From: Rosa chinensis
Taxonomy: Eukaryota; Streptophyta; Magnoliopsida; Rosales; Rosaceae
Reading direction: 5' to 3'
NCBI RefSeq assembly: GCF_002994745.2
Contig: NC_037092.1
Coordinates: 779,501-843,500 of the forward strand
DNA length: 64,000 bases
The notes beneath the pieces are model-generated. The model worked only from the letters and a program-made list of their open reading frames with translations. It searched no databases and was not told the DNA's origin. Each line of letters begins with the position of its first letter. The first letter of the stretch is position 1. Below, in pieces: positions 1 through 12,365 of the stretch. The translations under genes and the position numbers were made by a program.

Positions 1-577
1 TATCGTGCTTTTCAGCTACGTTCATGGCGCCAATGAGCTCATGAAACCTTGTGATACGTCCTGCATTTACATTATTCCGATAATTCTTTGAAATCATCAA
101 TGCAGAGACGGGGAAGGTAGAGAGAGTCTTCTCGATCAACATCGTATCAGTTATGGCATGGCCACAATACTCCATCAGAGACTTGATACGAAGAGTTTCC
201 GAGTTATAATCAAGCACAGACTTGAAATCACAAAAGCGGAGGCTATGCCATCGCACTTCTAAATCAGGAAGCAGGGAGTCACGAACGTTGCCAAATCGCT
301 GCTCTAGTTCTACCCATAGCTTTCTTGGGTCTTCCTCATTGAGGTATTCATTTTGGAGCGCGTCATTCATGTGCCTTGTCATGAGAATTATGGCCTTAGC
401 TTGTTTTGCTTCAAAAGCAGTAGCTTGCTCGATTGAGAGCACGTTCTGACCAGGCTCTTGGATGGTTTCCAGAATTCCATCAGCCTTAAGATGTTGGCGC
501 ACATCTCGGACCCACCTATGGTATCCAGCGCCAGTTGTCTAGAGTGGAACAAAGTTCAACTTGTTCAGGTAACTCAT
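1..577 (-). pseudogene. gag region of the left-edge copia element, one nonsense codon, partial
   Basis: The minus-strand frame starts at the ATG at 577-575 and stays open to the window edge except for one TAG at 541-539, thirteen codons in. After the stop it reads as a copia gag domain: a W-V-R-D-V-R-Q-H-L-K segment, an acidic E-E-D-P-R-K-L-W-V-E-L motif and a C-terminal segment with K-N-Y-R-N-N and F-H-E-L-I. Gag packages the element RNA into particles. An isolated early stop in an otherwise open frame suggests a fairly young copy or one maintained in trans. The 3' part lies outside the window. Confidence 0.7.
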
Positions 578-959
578 CCTGAAAAACAACACAAGATTAG
601 GGTTAGTTTCGGAGCGAAAAAGGCTACCACGAAAAACTATTAAATTTCTGAGCGTAGTCGCTTCCAAGAAATTAGGAATTTTCTGAGCGTAGTCGCTTCC
701 AAGAAAATCCGATTCCAAGAGGGGTTTTGGATTAGATCGAAACAACGATGTATGTGGTCGATCGTTTTCTTCTCAACAAACTCTAAGTTTGGAGGACTCT
801 ACAAGCTCCAAGCTTGGAGTGAGCACGAACCCCCACAGTTCGGCTTTTGGTCTCCCCTACGTAGAGAAAGGGGGGGTAGGAGAAGGGATTTTGGAAGTCC
901 CCGAGAAAAGAAGAAGAAATAAATAAAAAAAAACTTTAAAAACGGGAACTTTTAGGAAA

Positions 960-1640
960 GTTTACCTTAAAAAGATGGCAGGAAAAAAAATGTCGCCGGA
1001 AAAGTACTGTAGCTGCCGGAGTTACTGTAGCAGACCGGGAGTAACTGTAGCTGACCGGAAAAAGATGCTGGAAAAGTCGCAGGAAGTTGGCCGGAAAAAG
1101 CGCCGGAAAGTGGCCGGAAAAGTCGCCGGAAAGTTGCCGGAAAGCGTTGACCGGAGGGTTGACGTGGCAGGTCCGCGCGCTGACGTGGCAGGTTCAGTGC
1201 TGACGTGGCAGAAGGCTTGGCGGCTAGGTGGCTTGGCGGCTTGGCAGCTTGGGTTGGGGCCTGCTGCACGTGGGCTCAACCTGTGGGTTTGGGCCTGCAG
1301 CAGGTGGGCTGCACAGGTCCCCCTTTTTTTTTTTTTTTTTTTTCTTCTGCCGGTTCAGGTTAGGAGGATTTCGGTGGCCGGTTCGGTGGAATTTTGGCAG
1401 GTTCCGGTGATGAAATTTCCGGTTCCGGGTTTCTGGGGTGGAGACGCTGCAGGTGGTCGAGTATGGCTGCAGGAGGTGGTGAGAAAAGCTTTGAACCGGG
1501 CAGGGAAACCTTTTGCTTTTTCCGGTGGCCGGTTCGGTGGTTTGCCGGCCGGTTCTTGGGGTGAGGCCGCCGGTTCTGGACTCCTGGAGTTGGGATCTTC
1601 AAGGTGGGCGGCGGTGGTTTCTGGGATTTGAAGGCTACGA
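960..1640 (-). repeat. CCGG-rich degenerate repeat leader of the copia element
   Basis: Between the LTR and gag the sequence changes to GC-rich DNA full of GCCGGAAA-type motifs (on the minus strand TTTCCGGC), most dense at 1000-1150 and 1370-1600, with a T-run at 1324-1343 (A-run on the minus strand). The open frames across it on both strands are low-complexity and look like by-products of the motif, not proteins. Confidence 0.55.
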
Positions 1641-1678
1641 ATTTAGGATTTCAGGGTTAGGGCTTCGTGCTGATAACG

Positions 1679-1896
1679 TGTTGTAGAGAAACTGAATTGG
1701 AGAGAAATTTGCTGTGTCTTCTCATTGATAATAGGGGCCTCTTTATATAGAGGATTACAATGTATAGAATCTCAATCATACAAGGAAAGTAATTCTACAT
1801 TGATTAGGATTCTAGATCCTTCTAATTAAATCCTATTACCACTAGGTCAAGTAACCTAGAGTTTGGGCTAAACACAAATTAGGTTTTCCTTCAACA
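1679..1896 (-). repeat. 5' LTR of the left-edge copia element
   Basis: On the minus strand it starts TGTTGAAGG and ends CTACAACA, giving the usual TG...CA ends. It contains a TATA-like stretch (TATATAAAGAGG, minus strand) about 60 bases before its 3' end. It aligns along its length with 45824-46052, sharing CCCAAACTCTAGGTTACTTG. Confidence 0.75.
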
Positions 1897-2055
1897 GTTT
1901 TCTCAAAGACTTCTTTATTTAAATCGTTATCTGAAAAAAAAAAAAAAAACACCCACAATACAAGCAACCCGAGCTTCCTGGGTGGGCAAGCGGGTTGGGG
2001 CCAACCCGACTACTACCCCTCAAAACATTGTAGCGGAGAGTGAAATGCGAAGACA

Positions 2056-3754
2056 ATGGCGCTGCTTCTCAACCTAAGCTCGCCGTCCCCAACCTCATTC
2101 CAGTCGACTCGTCACCTCCCCACCACCACTCGCTCCCGCCAAAATGAAGCTGCCCAAGAATGGTCGTCCCTGCTCCACAACCTCAAGTCCCACGGCAGAT
2201 TCTCTTGCCTCTTCTCAGGCAACCGCAGAGAGGTCATATACTTCGTAATCCCAATTATATTAGTTGCTCATTATTATGTTAAGCTCAGTTTCCATGGGTA
2301 GTTTGCAAGTTGTTGATTTAGTCGGAAATGAAAAAAAAATATACTTCGAATTGAGCAATTAGCTTAGTGGAAGAGAAGGAGGAGAATGAATAAACTGGGT
2401 TTTAGGGTTTAGTAATGATAGAGAGCAATTCGGTTAGCTGTGTCGCATTGAATGTAGGATGTAGTGATGAGTTTGAAGAAAATTTCACTTCTCTTTCGAG
2501 ATTTTTTTTATTGCATTGTGGCATCTGCATCTTCTTTGCCTTGTGCTGTTTGAGAATTTGCATTTTGCAGTTATATTTGAGGGGATAGCATTGAGTAGAT
2601 CAAAACATTGTCTGTTCTTTCGCTGGTTGGGAGATTCAGTATCAGGGATTTCTTCACATTTTGAATCTATAAATTGTAGCTTGAGCTTTTAATGTGTTGG
2701 TGAACTTTAAGACACTACTTGTTAAACTTAAACCTGTAAGTCATTTGCTTTACTGAAAAGTACAGAGGACAATTAGGCAGGAAACATATGTTGTTCTACC
2801 AGTACACGGAATGCCTGAACCTATTCGTTTTTTTTTTTCTTTCCCAATCGTCATAATAACATGCGAAGGAAGCAATAAACGGTAGTTCTTCTTAACTCGC
2901 AGAAGCCTTATCTAAACCATTTGATACACAACTTGGATTTTGCCTGATAATGTAGGATTCATCAAGTATGATTAGCGTGGCTGTTGTATAACTCAATCAA
3001 TTTGCTCTAGGTATAGGGCCACAAATAAGGTATAAACGTACCATGCTTATCCCCATTGAGACAGATAACAATATCTATCAGATACAAGTTAATGAAAGTA
3101 GTTGATTTGGCTCTTGGTCCCTTATTTCATCTCACTCTGAATGCAATATTATAGTTTAAATGCAGGTTTCTTTACCCTGAATGAATTTAACTCTGCTGTT
3201 TCTGTGGTTACAGGACCAAGCGCGGAAAGCATTAGAAGGTGCCCTGGGTGGAAAGAAAGATGAATTTGAGAAATGGGACAAAGAGATTAAGAAAAGAGAG
3301 GAGGTGGGTGGAGGCAGTAATGGTGGTGGAGGGGGCTGGATTGGGTGGGGCAGACGCTTGGGGTGGTCCAATGGTGACGATTTCTGGCAAGAAGCACAAC
3401 AAGCAAGTCTTGCTGTCTTAGGCATTCTTGTGATGGTAAGAAGTCTCCTTATTCTATTGTTACTTCAATCCGGTACCATCTTGTTGTAAATATATACTCT
3501 CTCGCACTATCTAATAATTTCGTTCTTCATCTTTTTAGTATCTCATTGTTGTGAAAGGAGAGCTGATGCTTGCTGTCGTCTTCAATCCACTGTTGTATGC
3601 CTTGCGAGGGACAAGAAACGGGTTCACTTTCATTACTGACAAAATCTTAAGGAGGACAGATGGTCATGCGTATATTGATAGTATCTCGAAGAAAGAAGCA
3701 TATAGTCATGTATCCGCTAAAGAGAGTGTTGTGAGAAAATGGGGAAGTGATTGA
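2056..3754 (+). CDS. Unidentified small protein, probably plastid-targeted, with one membrane segment
   Basis: Three exons fit without loss of frame: 2056-2232, 3214-3435 and 3539-3754, with GT-AG junctions and phase 0 at both introns, giving 204 residues. The first exon is rich in Ser, Thr and Arg with almost no acidic residues, as in a chloroplast transit peptide. Exon 2 has a charged helix (D-Q-A-R-K-A-L-E), then a Gly-rich run (residues about 84-95) and a W-x-E-A-Q-Q-A-S segment. A hydrophobic stretch of about 20 residues, including L-A-V-L-G-I-L-V-M, spans the exon 2/3 junction and probably crosses a membrane. The C-terminus is basic. I do not recognise a named family. Plastid location is inferred from the N-terminus only. 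The gene model itself is well supported by splice phase. Confidence 0.7.
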
Positions 3755-5160
3755 CAATTTTGTCCCAGGTTCAAGATCCCATCCAACATACACTGAGAAT
3801 TGGTCACTATTTTTTGTATCCTATGTCTTCTTTATGAAGTTCAGAAATATGTTTGAACTGCTAGCTGCTAGCAATTGTTCAACGTAGAGATTTTATGTGC
3901 TATCTTTGCAGTCCCCAGCATTCTGCTGTCCTGCTTGTGCTGATTTGTGGATATTAAGGACCACAAATTCAAAATCTTAAATCACTGTAGGTTTCAAATA
4001 CTTCATGTCATAGTCTCCTCCATAAATAGGCAGCAGTGAGTCAGTGACAGACTATCAGATCATGAATCCAACTTTGGAGGCATGTGATTCAAACAACTGA
4101 TGGGGAACCATGATAAAATTGTGATTGTTGTCATTGACTACTATTATTGCCACTGGCAGACTGGCTTTCACAATCATCTGAGCTGTAATTTCCTGGTATA
4201 AAGTTATAAACACTTCCGAGCAGATAGCCATCACTGTTTACGAATTACAGTTGCGACTCGTGACTATCGAGCAGTTAAGAAGCAGGCATGCTCAAGAAAC
4301 TGATCCAAGCCCCAGGTCTCTGACGTTATGACCGTCTCTCAAACCATAAAAGAGGGACAAGTTCAGGGTGATAATACCATTGACCAACTCCATTATTGCT
4401 TTTGATTATGGGGTTGTTTGATTAGCTGGTAGTTTCAATAATTTAGCAGACAGGCAATCCATGATTAAAGCCCGGCAAATAAAATACAAATTACGTATCA
4501 TGCATGAATACACATTCTCTGGAAAATGCACCTTGGATCCCATAAACCCTAATGACCCAGTTATGGAAAAAAGCAAGAGTATTATATTATCCATAATCAG
4601 ATCAAAGTTACAGGCCCTAAAACCCAAAAAAGAAAACGTATTAGAAGGGGTCAAAGTTTTTCTTTGGTCCACCCAATGTTTTAGGTTAGAGAAGCTGTCT
4701 CATCTGATATGTTCAAAAATTGAAAAGCCCTCCCTCCTCCTCGAATCTTGGTCTTCGTGGAAGCTAGTGCAGCAATAGTGACCCTCCACGATTTCGCCAC
4801 CATTGTTTCTTTCCATTTTTTTTCTCTTAATTTCGGATCACCACACGACCAATTCTTCAAAATCTTCCTAAACCCTACCCTCCTCTTCTTTTTTTGGTGT
4901 TGGGTTTTCTTTGTTTGACCCCAAAGTCTCTCCCTTTCTTGTTACGCTAATTTTCTCTTATCTGCGTCTCTCTCTTTTTGGTTGTTTTCATCACTCAGAT
5001 TCTCCAAGTGGGTTTTTGGCGTCTTGTTTTTGCTTTCTTTCTTCCCATTTTGTGCAGATTACAGTTCTCTGCTTGGTCATTGGGTTTAGATTGTCTGTGA
5101 GCCTCAGAAACTTTAGTCATTGAACTTGTATCCTTGGTGGTTTGTTCGAGTTTTGAAAAC
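3755..5160. other. Intergenic: 3' flank of the small plastid gene and promoter/5' UTR of RhoGDI
   Basis: No convincing gene. The stretch 4461-4778 contains an open frame without family features. Pyrimidine-rich sequence from about 4780 to 5150 looks like the 5' UTR of the next gene. A telo-box-like AAACCCTA occurs at 4543-4550 and again near 4870. Confidence 0.5.
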
Positions 5161-7023
5161 ATGGGTGATGGAGAAGACGAGAAAAAAGAGGAAGTTTCAG
5201 AGACGAAGAATAAGGGTGAGCCTAGTGCAGGAGGGATTGTCAGACCACCCAGTGACGGTTCCTTGTGTGTGACAGAGGATGAGGATGATGATGATGATGA
5301 ACTAGCGAAGAAAATCGCGTTGGGCCCTCAGTGCACTCTCAAAGAACACATCCAGAAGGATGCGGTTTGTATCTCTCTCTTTTTCACCTCATTACTGTTA
5401 TGGCCTTGTGACTTTTGTTTTATGTTTTTTGTGTCATGTTGTTTCTTTATGGTTATTATTCGAGGTTTTAGGATGATGAGAGCTTAAGGAGGTGGAAGGA
5501 ACAGCTTCTTGGGGCTGTCGATGTCAATGCTGTTGGAGGTAATTAATCATTTTAATCAGCCAAAATTGTCTTCCTTTGTCTATGGACAAATGAAGCAGAA
5601 AGATGTTTGAATTTTGAATAATACCATTCGGTTTACTGCTTAGGTTCCAAGCTTTTTGTTACTTCACACTGTTTCTCGCAATGTATATTCTTGTCCCTTG
5701 GCGTGAATTCTATTGAGATCAGAAGTCAAACTTGTTCCATGCTCTAAAAGATTTTAGTTTTCGATAATTTTTTTTTTGGTTACATCACTCATGACTGTAT
5801 CAAGTAAAAACCCAAATAAAGTCTTGTCATTAGATATCAATTCAGTTTCTACTCACTACAGTTGAATCTTTGGAATTAGGCAGGTATCTTCAACATGCGG
5901 TATAATAGATGTTTGTAATGTTACCTAGCTGCCTGAATGTTTCGCTTATATGCTGCTGCATTCAGCTAAAACAGATGCAAAGTTTTATTTTTTCTGATGG
6001 AAGAAGTTCGTGCTTTTGTGTTTCTGCAGAATCTCTCGAACCAGAGGTTAAGATCCTGAGCCTTGCAATTAAATCGCCTGAAAGATCTGATATATTTCTT
6101 CCAATTCCGGAGGACGGAAAGCCTAACGGCTTGTGGTTCACTTTGAAAGAAGGTAGCAAATACAGCCTTGAATTTACGTTCCAGGTCAGCAATAACATTG
6201 TTTCAGGTCTCAAATACACCAACACAGTCTGGAAAACTGCTGTGAAGGGTAATGTTTCTTTCTTTCTCCCACATGTTTTGTGATTTAAAACATAAGCATT
6301 GTATCAAATGCTACGATTAGATAGATGTTTTGCTTCTCACGGGTCCTTGTTGCAGTTGATAGCACAAAAGAGATGCTTGGAACCTTTAGTCCACAGTTGG
6401 AGCCTTATACACATGTTTTGCCTGAGGACACAACCCCATCTGGTATGTTTGCTAGGGGAACTTATTCAGCTAGAAGCAAGGTAATCTTCCAAACCAGCTG
6501 ATTTACGTAAGCTTACCTAGAAATGTGAAAATGGGGATATGGCCAATAAAACTGGCAGATTTTACATACTTGTGCGTCTATTCATAATATAAAATAAATC
6601 ATCAGGCCATGAAAGAATGAAAACTCTTTAAGAATGTACTCTCATATTTAATCATGATCTCCACTCACTCTCACATGTAGTTGAGAAACTGCAATAATTC
6701 CTGGTATGGAAATGGAAAGAGTTAGTGTCTGAGGAATGTACCAGGCATTAGTACAGAATAATTGTACACCAATGCATGATCAAACCGAATGTTTCTAGGC
6801 CCATGTGCATCATCAACTTTATATTTCGAATTCAAATTTGTGGTCCAACCAGTGTATTGACATCAGATCTTGCCAATAATTGCTTCACGCTTTTGGTTTA
6901 ATCTTATTGATTTACTTTGCTCTTTTCTTTTTCTCTGTGTTCCAGTTTCTTGATGATGACAACACATGCTACTTGGAGATCAATTACACATTTGATATTA
7001 GGAAAGACTGGGCAGCAGCGTAA
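5161..7023 (+). CDS. Rho GDP-dissociation inhibitor (ROP-GDI)
   Basis: Five exons: 5161-5364, 5472-5538, 6030-6248, 6356-6480 and 6946-7023. All have GT-AG borders and matching phases, giving 230 residues. The N-terminal 65 residues are acidic and disordered, with a D-E-D-D-D-D-D-E run at about 40-47. The remainder is the immunoglobulin-like RhoGDI fold: L-G-P-Q-C-T-L-K-E-H, then L-R-R-W-K-E-Q-L-L-G, K-E-G-S-K-Y-S-L-E-F-T-F, the G-L-K-Y-T-N-T-V-W-K core motif, and the C-terminal G-x-Y-x-A-R-S-K-F and D-D-D-N-T-C-Y-L-E-I-N-Y. RhoGDI extracts prenylated ROP GTPases from membranes and keeps them GDP-bound in the cytosol, focusing ROP activity during polar growth such as root hairs. Length and exon pattern are normal for plants. 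The closest Arabidopsis relatives are SCN1/RhoGDI1 and its paralogues; which one is orthologous cannot be decided here. Confidence 0.93.
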
Positions 7024-8642
7024 ACGGCTTTTTTGATAGTCCATTGTTTTTCAAGGCTGAAATCTGCTTCAGTATAAAAATCATGTCAAATTCTTCATTA
7101 ACTTTCAATCCTGTCCGAGGCTGGGGATCGACTTAAACAACGATGAGAGGATGATACGTGCTTTGAAAAAGAGGGAAAGGGAAAAGTTGAAAAGAAAAGG
7201 CTATTGTTTTGCTAGCTAGATATTTGGTCAATAAAACTGAGCTTTGCTTGTTTGATAGATCAGAACACACTTTTTCTCTGTGATGGATTATTGTCTATGT
7301 GATTGCTTGCCATATTTTCTCATGTTAATTGAAGCTTTAACCAATTGCCATGGGTATTTTCAATTTTCTTATGGAGAATTTAAATTTGAAAGCAGTACAG
7401 ATCTAGTGGTAATGGTGCTTTACCCTTTCTGAGTTTCTGTTCTCTTTCTCCTCCATTAATGCACTTGTTCAAACATTGAGGTTTTCATTACCAAAAAAAA
7501 CTTTTGAATTGTGTATGAATCTCAAGTATAACAAGAAGGCGTATTGTTGTGGTAATATGGTTTTGTACTTTTGGAAGTTTCATGGAGGCACCCGTGAAAT
7601 GCAATGTTAAACCTTATTAACTTAGTTTTTTTTCCCTTGAAATTCTCTCTACCGTAAACTTATCAATTATAGAACATGACTTTTCCAAGGTGTTTCAATT
7701 GACAAAACAACAAAACCTTGAACAAAATAAATTTTATTATTTTCTAACTTTAAACAATTGTAAAATAAATTGGTGTCACATTTTTTTAGTTTCATCAGTT
7801 CGAGAAGTGTTTAAAAATTCAACTTCAAAAGTAAAAAAATTTCAGTGAGAAAATAAGAACATGCAATTTTGACAAAAAATCGTGTGCTAGTCCACCGTTT
7901 TTTGATGAAAAATCATGGTATTGTAATTTTTTTTTTTTTTACTTTTAAGTTAGGGGGGGTGTTGTTTCCATAACACGATTTTAGCCAAAAAAAAAATATC
8001 GTGTTTTATAGCCCACGCAACACAATTCTTCCATTATTCTCAAAAAAAAAAAAAAAACCACAATTCTTTCACATCTGTTAACAATGGGCCAAGGCAATTG
8101 TTCATTGGGGTCATTTAACACCGGCCCAACCTAGGGTCCAATCTGCTTCTCTTCTATGTCTTTCTTTCCTATGCAATTGCCCATAGAAGAAAGGTGCTCT
8201 CATTCTCTCACGTTTGTCCAGCAACTGCAAAATCCACACTGGTTCAGGTACTCACTCTACCATCTTCTCCGATCGAATTTTCTTTTCAAATGAAGCTTTC
8301 CTGCTCAAGCTTCATATGTATGTTACTGTTGTTCTTCACTGATTTCGTTTCGCTTTCCCGCCTGTTCTCTGCAACCAAACGCCGCCTTATGCTTCTCTCC
8401 CTGCTCTTAAAATCGAAACGGCATCATTTATGTTTTCATTCTTTTATGGTTGTGGTCATCGTCGTTTTCGTGTTTAATGCGTTTAGAACTGCTTTGCTTA
8501 TTTTCCGTTGATTGCTTGCTTTCTAGGGTTTCAGAGATTTAACTGTTTAACTTTGCCCTAAATTGATGTATTATTGTTTGAATTGCTGAGTGAGCTCGGT
8601 TTGTGTAAATTTCGGCAGTGAGATTTGAATTGAGGCAAGAGA
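7024..8642. other. Intergenic: RhoGDI 3' flank and SAD1 promoter/5' UTR
   Basis: AT-rich with homopolymer runs at 7928-7940 and 8041-8055 and no convincing gene. A possible 5' UTR intron of the next gene runs from the GT at 8248 (after CTGGTTCAG) to the AG at 8617-8618 (TTCGGCAG), placing the start codon 24 bases into the following exon. Confidence 0.45.
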
Positions 8643-11600
8643 ATGAGTTCGAAGAGAGAGCATGAAGATAATGGTGGTGGGGGTATTGAAGGGGAAGGGA
8701 GTTTATTGGAGGCAAAGAGGCAGAAAGTGAGTGAGGAAGTATCGCCGGACTCTTCGCCGCCTGCCTCCCTTCTTCCTGGTTTTAATTATGGGGACGAGGA
8801 TGAGGAGGAGAGAAGGGCACCTGTTAATGGAGGGGGTGATGGTAAGGAGCTACAGGCTGGAAAAAATGGGGTTCGAGTTGAAGAAGAAGAAGAAGAGGAT
8901 GATGGTGAACAAGGACTTTATCAAGGACACAAGAGCCGCGAAATTGAAGTTAGGAGGGATTGCCCGTATCTTGATGCTGTTAATCGCCAGGTATATACCT
9001 CTGCATAACTGTTGCAATGTTGTACTCAAGCTCGTCTATATGTTGCATATGCGGAAGTATCCTTGGCATTGGTATTGATTTCTTGGTTTTGCCTTGAACA
9101 GGTTTTGGATTTTGATTTTGAGAAGTTTTGCTCGCTTTCTCTATCAAATTTGAACGTGTATGCATGCTTGGTTTGTGGGAAGTATTACCAAGGAAGAGGA
9201 AGGAAGTCCCACGCATATACTCATAGCCTTGAAGCAGGACACCATGTGTATATCAATCTTCGAACAGAGAAGGTTTATTGCCTTCCTGATGGATATGAAA
9301 TTAGTGACCCATCATTGGATGACATTCGACATGTTCTGAACCCAAGGTTTACTTATTTTGGTGTATTGTTTGTACTTCCACCTTCTCTTTCCCTTGCATC
9401 TTGTCTTTCTTTCACTTTATGTCTTATCTCAGGGAAGTGTGTGCAAACCTGCATCTTAAGTCGATAAGCTTGAATAGTGATGCTTATTAGTCATGTGAGT
9501 GCACTAAAGATGCTCAATAGGCTGTAGATTTCTCTTTTGATAGTAAATAATTGATAGTAAACAATTGATAGATTTCTCTTTTTTCTTCTCACTAATTGGT
9601 AGTAAGAGTTATATAGTTACTATTGCTTTCTTATCATCTACCAAATTGGTTTTTGTCTCTTTTTCGTAGCCTTACTTTGTAATCCTTTTTAAGTGTGGAT
9701 GGTAAACAAATACTTCTTAATTCTCTGTGTATAGGTTTACTGAGGAACAGGTTGAGCAGATTGACAAAAACAAGCAGTGGTCAAGGGCCCTTGATGGTTC
9801 TGATTACCTTCCTGGAATGGTATTGCCTTTTTTTTCCTTTTCTTTTTTTTCTCTCCGTACTTTCAGAAGTACCACATTAGGTGTCTGTTGCTACTGCTGG
9901 TAGTTCACATATGTTTGGTATTAATTATTAATTTCTAATTGGCTTGGTCAATACTAGAGAGTTTGTACTATAGTAAGCTACTTGTGGTTTAGTTGCAGAA
10001 GAATGAATTGTATTCATTGTCAAATATGCAATTGGATATGCTGACTCTTTGAAGAGCTTAGCCAGTAATTAGGATTGTGATAAGAGTTACTCCTGGTTTT
10101 CATAGGATATTTAAGGGAGTAAGAAGGCACCAGTCAGAATGATAACATGATTCTGAAATGTAGTATTAAGTGGGGTGCAGTAGTCTTACATTAATGAATT
10201 TTTTATGTTCTATCAGATTCTCTCTTCTAGTGTTAGAGAGAATGATTTTGGGGTTGTGTCAGAATCCACGTTAGTATGGGATCCATCTTGTGACTGATCT
10301 CTATGATGGATATTCTTCAATTATTCATTCCAACTTACATGTAGAAGATGTCAATCTTGATTCTAATTAGTATGTCTGCTCAGGTGGGGCTAAATAACAT
10401 TAAGGAGACTGATTTTGTGAATGTCACTATTCAATCCTTAATGAGAGTTATGCCTTTAAGAAACTTTTTTCTTATCCCAAAGAACTATCAACATTGCAAG
10501 TCTCCGCTTGTTCATCGATTTGGGGAGCTTACAAGAAAGATATGGCATGCACGCAACTTTAAAGGACAGGTTTGACCTTGTTGGCTTCATATTCATGTCT
10601 CTAGGTATTCCTATTAAACATGGAAGGTCACATGTTTTAAATCTTCAATGTCTGCAGGTGAGCCCGCATGAGTTCCTGCAGGCAGTTATGAAAGCCAGTA
10701 AGAAACGGTTTCGAATAGGAGCTCAGTCTGACCCTGTTGAGTTCATGTCATGGATGCTCAATACACTTCATGCAGATCTTAAAACTAAGAAGAATACCAG
10801 CATCATTTATGACTGCTTTCAGGTTTGTTGTTCTCCTTCATCTATTGCACTGTTGTCTTGAAATTCTAACCTGCAATGTTTGATAAAACCACATTCATAA
10901 TCTTCTGTGCTGCTAGGGGGAACTAGAGGTTGTCAAGGAGACCCACAAGAATACAGATGGAGGAACTGAATACAAGGGCCTTGTCACAGAAACTTACAGA
11001 ATGCCTTTCTTAATGCTTGGATTGGATTTGCCCCCACCACCTCTTTTTAAAGATGTGATGGAGAAAAACATCATACCACAGGTAAGCATATCATTTTGAT
11101 ATGCGGTAAATGCTCATTGTAATCAAATTTCAATATTTATAATAGAGATAATATAAAAAAGCTTCTTTGTAGCCTCAAAATGTCCTAAAATTTCCATGTC
11201 TAATTAACTTTTCTTTCCGCTTTGGAGTTGGGGAGTAGGATTTCCCTCTAAGGTAACATATTTGTAAGTTGGTTGTTGAACATATATGACTTCAAATATT
11301 TAGAGTTTTCTACTGGTAGTATGGATACCTTTGTAGAACTAATTGTTTTAGATCAAATTCCATGATTGTACAGCATAGGTATTGGCTATTCTGAGCTCAT
11401 AGTTATGTGTCTGAATGGATTAGAGTTGCTTTTTGAACCAAAATACAAAATGGATTTTTTTTAAATTTTTTTAAAAAAAAAATTTATGGGTAAAACTAAA
11501 TAGAGGATTTTAGATTTGCTTTCTGCTCCTCTTCATTCACACTTACTTAAGGTTCAATTGCCACAAAAGCAGAAGCATCAAGTTCTGGTCCTCCACTTCT

Positions 11601-12365
11601 TTGAATATCAAAATGAATCTTGAACTGATGCAAAAATTTGCTCTTATGAAGGGAGCATTATTAATTTTTTTTGCAAAATGGTTTTACATATATTTATAAT
11701 GGACTGGGAACTGACTGCATGATCCAGGTCCCGCTGTTCAACATTTTGAAGAAATTTGATGGTGAGACTGTTACTGAAATCGTCCGGCCTCGCATAGCAA
11801 GGACGAGGTATCGCGTTACTAGATTACCACGGTATCTAATTCTGCACATGCAACGATTCACAAAGAACAACTTCTTTGTGGAGAAGAATCCGACTCTAGG
11901 TGAGATCATATGTTTCTGAGAAATTCTGTATTTGAACAATCTTTTAGGTCTTCTAATGTCACTTGGGCTTCATTTGACGATGGAAAACCTTTTGCAGTCA
12001 ACTTTCCTGTGAAGAACCTGGAATTGAGAGATTACATTCCTTTGCCAACCCCCAAGGAGAATGAGAGATTGCGTTCAAAGTATGATTTGATTGCCAATAT
12101 TGTTCATGATGGTAAACCTGGTGAAGGGTCCTACAGAGTATTTGTACAGCGAAAGTCAGAAGAACTATGGTAACTCTTCATCTTTATTTGCATTTATTAT
12201 AAGAAAAGACTAATAAATACAACTATAGGAATGTAGTCTAACATATTGCTAACATATTGCAATGTTATCAGGTATGAGATGCAGGATCTTCATGTCTCAG
12301 AAACACTTCCTCAGATGGTTGCTCTTTCCGAGGCTTATATGCAGATATATGAGCAGCAACAGTAA
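8643..12365 (+). CDS. USP39: U4/U6.U5 tri-snRNP-associated protein 2, inactive ubiquitin-protease-like splicing factor (SAD1/USP39)
   Basis: Nine exons keep frame throughout: 8643-8990, 9102-9346, 9735-9819, 10384-10569, 10658-10822, 10917-11081, 11728-11899, 11998-12169 and 12272-12365, giving 543 residues, close to the family's usual length. Residues 1-110 are acidic and disordered. A ZnF-UBP finger follows (about 117-200), with C126, the C-L-V-C pair at 138-141, and H153, H157 and H163 visible. The USP fold starts at about 227. Where active USPs have catalytic Cys, this protein reads G-L-N-N-I-K-E-T-D-F, with Asp at residue 236, so it should be catalytically dead. The C-terminus (F-V-Q-R-K-S-E-E-L-W, Q-D-L-H-V-S-E-T-L-P-Q) is typical. 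In yeast and animals Sad1/USP39 stabilises the U4/U6.U5 tri-snRNP; the same nuclear role is expected here. Confidence 0.93.

Larger units (their letters stand above)
1..1896 (-). mobile_element. 5' end of a Ty1/copia LTR retrotransposon (runs off the left edge)
   Basis: Read on the minus strand, the element begins with an LTR (1896 down to 1679), then an untranslated leader, then a gag frame that leaves the window at base 1. No protease, integrase or reverse transcriptase lies inside the window, so assignment to copia rests on the gag-like frame and on the short (218 bp) LTR. The sequence just inside the LTR reads CGTTATCAGCACG on the minus strand. It sits where the primer binding site should be but is not the common plant TGGTATCAGAGC. 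A related solo LTR lies at 45824-46052. Confidence 0.8.

Noticed and set aside
975..1631. 218-codon open frame on plus, and shorter ones on minus
   Set aside because: It lies in the CCGG-motif leader of a minus-strand retrotransposon. Composition is low-complexity and antisense to the element.
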